A stretch of 64,000 nt of DNA from Miscanthus floridulus. Taxonomy: Eukaryota; Streptophyta; Magnoliopsida; Poales; Poaceae. Location: assembly GCF_019320115.1 (NCBI RefSeq), contig NC_089591.1, positions 57,970,078 through 58,034,077 of the forward strand. The letters are read 5' to 3'. Shown here in pieces: positions 61,104 through 64,000 of the stretch (positions within the stretch are counted from its first letter, which is position 1; every line of letters begins with the position of its first letter). The notes beneath the pieces were generated by a model. It made no database searches. It had not been told where the DNA came from and saw only the letters and a program-made list of their open reading frames with translations. A program made the translations under genes and the position numbers.

Positions 61104-63038
61104 TCACCAAAAGTCCCTGCAGGAACAATTCCCATCCTTAAAGTGGTGGAAACGGTTTGCATCACGCACAACAATCTCCCTATCAGCTAACTTTGAAATA
61201 AGTTTAGTTACTGTGTGGCAATCAATACAGACTCGGAGATTCTTCATCACACGAATTCTTGTTCCAGCAGGTGTGCTTATAATACCAAACACTATAGCAA
61301 GCTTCTCACTATGACCACATAACACATATGCCTTCTGCTCTTCTTCAATATCCTGGAAAACATCCTCTGTATTGGGTACATGTCCTTCGCGTGCCATCTG
61401 CTCTGAGAAAACATTCAGTGCATCAATAATCCTGTCATACCAAGGGTGGGACCTATCATGAGCTACAAAGACGTGCAGTTTGTTCTTCACTTCAATCCAA
61501 CTGCATGCTGGATCCTTCTTCATACCCTTTTTTCTCATAGATTTTCGTAGGTGTGCTGCTTCATTCCATCTCCCAGAAGCTGAATACATATTTGACAAAG
61601 CTACATGAGATCCAATGCTCCTAGGTTCAAGCTCCATAATTTTCTTGGCTACTTCCTCAGCTAAAATGGTATTTTTATGGACCCTGCAAGCCCTTAACAA
61701 TGTGGACCAGACATTCGCAGTTGGTTTTATTTGCATCTTCGATATAAAATTGTATGCTTCGTCTAACTCTCCTGCACGACCAAGGATATCAGCAAGCGCT
61801 GTACAATGCTCTAGAGTAGGAACAATTCCATAATGATCTGACATACTCTTAAAATATTTCCAGCCCTTATCCACTAATCCAGCATGGCTACATGCAGTCA
61901 GAACCGCAAGAAAGGTGATATGATTAGGCTTTGCATTTCCCAGTTCCATTCTCTCAAACAGCACAAGTGCCTCTCTTGCTGGACCATGCAATGCGTACCC
62001 CATGATCATCGCAGTCCATGATACAACGTCTGGTAAACACATCCTGTCAAAGATGCGATGAGCAATGCTAATCTCCCCACATTTGCAGTACATGTCAATC
62101 AGGGAGCTAGATATAAACACATTATCTTCAAACCCACCACGGATCACATAGGCATGCAGCTGCTTCCCAAAGCGCAATGATGCCAAATTACCGCAGACAG
62201 GTATGAGGCTCGAGAAAGTCACAGGCACAGGTCTAACTCCAGCCTGCAGCATCTGACGGAATATTCCAAGAGCCTCCTCAACTGAACCATTTTGTGCACA
62301 ACCTGCAAGCATGGAGTTCCACAGAATTGGGTCTCGTACCGGGAGGTTGTCAAACACTTTGACAGAGTAATCCGTCCTTGTGCAATTCGCATACATATCA
62401 ATCAGGCTACTGCCAACGAACACATCGCTGTCAAACCCATTCCTGACTGCAAAACCATGCACCTCCAAGCCTCTCTTGACATCGGCACACTCTGCGAAGA
62501 TTGGCAGCACACTGGATAAGGTGAAAGAGTCAGGCCTAAACCCTTCCCTCCACATCTTCCTGACCAAGCCCAGCGCTTCATGGTGCCTCCCTTCCTCCGC
62601 GCAGCCCAGCACCAAAGTGTTCCAGGACACCACGTCCCTCTCGAACATTTCGTCGAACACCTTCTGCACGCTCTCCAATGCGGCTGATGATCCGGTGCCA
62701 CCCACGCTGGTCACACCAGTGGAGTGGAGATACGAATCCGGGAGCTTGCAGTAGAGGTTGAGGAGGGCGTTGGCGGTAAAGCGGTCGGCGAATGCACCGG
62801 AGCGGATGGCCAGCGCGTGGAGGGAGGCGCCGAGGGCGCTGAGACCTAGGGCGGCACAGGACTTGAGCGCGGCCGGGAGGGAGGCCGGGACAGACGAGCG
62901 TGGCGCGGCGGAGGCGCGCATTGTGAGGAAGAGGGAGATGGCGTCGCGGAAGTGGCCCTGGGCGGCGGCCATGCGGATCTGGTGTGCCCATGAGGGCGGG
63001 GGCGGCCATGGCGTATAGGCGCCCTCGGAAACGGACAT
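61104..63038 (-). CDS. PPR protein, DYW subclass
   Basis: An intronless frame. The start MSVSEGAYTPWPPPPSWAHQ (63038) is preferred to the upstream in-frame ATG at 63224, because the extra 62 codons are AT-rich and non-coding in look. The result is 644 residues. PLS-type PPR units (VVSWNTLVLGCAEEGRHHEA, SSLIDMYCKCGEISIAHRIF) are followed by E/E+ motifs and a DYW domain. The deaminase signature is present: HSEKLAIVFG (HxE) and CIDCH (CxxCH). The terminus is CSCRDFW, with Phe in place of the Tyr of DYW. Predicted to edit C to U in organelle transcripts. No classical transit peptide is obvious at the chosen start. Confidence 0.92.
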   Translation of the reverse strand: MSVSEGAYTPWPPPPSWAHQIRMAAAQGHFRDAISLFLTMRASAAPRSSVPASLPAALKSCAALGLSALGASLHALAIRSGAFADRFTANALLNLYCKLPDSYLHSTGVTSVGGTGSSAALESVQKVFDEMFERDVVSWNTLVLGCAEEGRHHEALGLVRKMWREGFRPDSFTLSSVLPIFAECADVKRGLEVHGFAVRNGFDSDVFVGSSLIDMYANCTRTDYSVKVFDNLPVRDPILWNSMLAGCAQNGSVEEALGIFRQMLQAGVRPVPVTFSSLIPVCGNLASLRFGKQLHAYVIRGGFEDNVFISSSLIDMYCKCGEISIAHRIFDRMCLPDVVSWTAMIMGYALHGPAREALVLFERMELGNAKPNHITFLAVLTACSHAGLVDKGWKYFKSMSDHYGIVPTLEHCTALADILGRAGELDEAYNFISKMQIKPTANVWSTLLRACRVHKNTILAEEVAKKIMELEPRSIGSHVALSNMYSASGRWNEAAHLRKSMRKKGMKKDPACSWIEVKNKLHVFVAHDRSHPWYDRIIDALNVFSEQMAREGHVPNTEDVFQDIEEEQKAYVLCGHSEKLAIVFGIISTPAGTRIRVMKNLRVCIDCHTVTKLISKLADREIVVRDANRFHHFKDGNCSCRDFW

Positions 63039-63205
63039 GACGGCGGGTCGGCGAAAGATAATGCGGCTGCGGAGGGGGTGGCTGCCACAGCCCACAGTGC
63101 ACGGCTGGGGTCCTGGGGCCTGGGGAGGCGCAGAAGTAGGCCCTGTTTGATTGATGCAGTGTCTACCTGTAGAAATACTCCATTTTATTTCAGAAATTAT
63201 ATTAT

Positions 63206-63222
63206 ACTGTATATATATATAC
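63206..63222 (-). promoter_or_regulatory. Candidate TATA box of the DYW-type PPR gene
   Basis: TATATATATATAC about 170 bp upstream of the chosen start codon on the minus strand. If used, it argues for the downstream ATG at 63038. Confidence 0.35.
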
Positions 63223-63480
63223 ACTCTATTACCTGTCTATAAATACCATTTTAAAGGTGCGACGGATAGCTAGGAGAAGGAAGGACCAGCCGAGCACGAC
63301 TGCAGGACATCGGGCCTGGTCTGGCCGGTACTTGCAATTGGATTTGTTCTTATTTAAGGCCTCTTTTTTTTCAAAGATTATGAGGTTGTTTAGTTCTGTT
63401 TCTAGTCTGGCTAGTTTTTTTTTAAGACAAATTGTAGTTAAAATCTTGCTAGTGCTATGCAAGATGCATTTATTTGGTTG

Positions 63481-63600
63481 CAGGGGCGGAGCGAGAAAGT
63501 TGATATTTTTTTTAAACGTTAAGGGGACCAACTATATTACTTTTGTAAAATTTATTCGAATTTTAAAAAATCAATGGAAATTGTACATTCATATGCGCCT
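63481..63600. mobile_element. Transposon end fragment
   Basis: CAGGGGCGGAGCGAGAAAG resembles the CAGGGGCGGAGC ends common in grass MITEs and the right end near 13433-13448. The partner end is uncertain. Confidence 0.35.
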
Positions 63601-63612
63601 CCCCCCCCCCCC

Positions 63613-63648
<36 letters not shown>
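63601..63648. repeat. C homopolymer tract (48 bp, one A)
   Basis: C at every position except A at 63613. On the minus strand this is a long G run. Confidence 0.95.
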
Positions 63649-63649
<1 letters not shown>

Positions 63650-64000
63650 TGGACCGTCTAAGGCTATATTAAAAAAATAGTACGTTTGGTGCATGGCTTG
63701 ACTTACAGAGAATCACCGTACAGGGGGCAACAGATCCCGCACGGTGCCCAGCCGAGCTCGTGTGATGGCTGGCGGCGCGCAGGGAGGGGCGGCGGTGGAG
63801 CTCGCGTGGAGGAAGGTGGTTGGCAATGCTCGCGCAAGGGCGGAGGAGCTAGCTAACAAGGGCTCGACGACAGTCGTGGTGAGTGGACAAGCGCGCGAGG
63901 GTTGGCCAAGCCTGGCTAGCGGGGAATGCCCTGCCGCTGTGTTCCCAGAAAGCCAGACGCGGTCGGTGGCTCGGTGCTCTAGCCGAGCCAAGAGCCTAAC
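63649..64000. other. GC-rich end of window, no gene assigned
   Basis: GC-rich DNA with open frames on both strands but no recognisable motif. It could be the start of a gene continuing outside the window. Confidence 0.4.

Overview
The window is plant nuclear DNA, almost certainly from a panicoid grass. This is inferred from multi-exon genes with GT-AG introns, very GC-rich 5' exons next to AT-rich intergenic DNA, two intronless pentatricopeptide-repeat (PPR) genes, a tandem pair of CC-NB-LRR resistance genes, and dense grass-type transposons: Mutator-like, Tourist, Stowaway, LINE, SINE and a long Copia element. No bacterial, organellar or CRISPR features were seen. All coordinates and splice sites were read by eye.

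Layout. 1-2118: right end of a Mutator-like element (MULE-1) whose transposase frame is open to the window edge. 2119-6317: intergenic DNA with MITEs, a (TA)45 tract, a diverged duplicate of the pTAC5 gene promoter, and a 5'-truncated LINE. 6318-12442: a complete but decayed MULE-2 with a perfect 9-bp target duplication, a broken transposase and two accessory gene remnants. 13624-16974: an 11-exon family-1 beta-glucosidase (minus). 18968-21230: a 6-exon pTAC5-like plastid gene (plus). 22654-25743: a 1029-residue E-type PPR protein (minus). 26241-29896: a frameshifted NLR (minus). 32026-35696: its intact tandem paralogue (minus). 38405-42525: a 14-exon casein kinase I (minus). 43441-56698: a 13.3-kb Copia element inserted into a Stowaway MITE. 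56994-61085: a MITE nest, a higher-order tandem repeat and SINE-like repeats. 61104-63038: a DYW-type PPR protein (minus). 63481-64000: a transposon end, a C homopolymer and unassigned GC-rich sequence.

How the parts relate. The cellular genes look like independent housekeeping or defence functions: organelle RNA editing or processing (two PPRs), plastid transcription (pTAC5), glucoside hydrolysis, Ser/Thr kinase signalling and pathogen sensing (NLR pair). There is no operon-like logic.

The most unusual object is the Copia element. Besides gag-pol it carries a separate ~2.4-kb reading frame downstream of pol. That frame is preceded by an array of the same CCGGACGC/GCGTCCGG motif found in the LTR U3, followed by a TATA box and a GC-rich leader with a possible intron, as if an LTR-like promoter had been duplicated inside the element. 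Its LTRs differ by only 13 substitutions, all transitions, yet gag-pol and the extra frame carry many stops.
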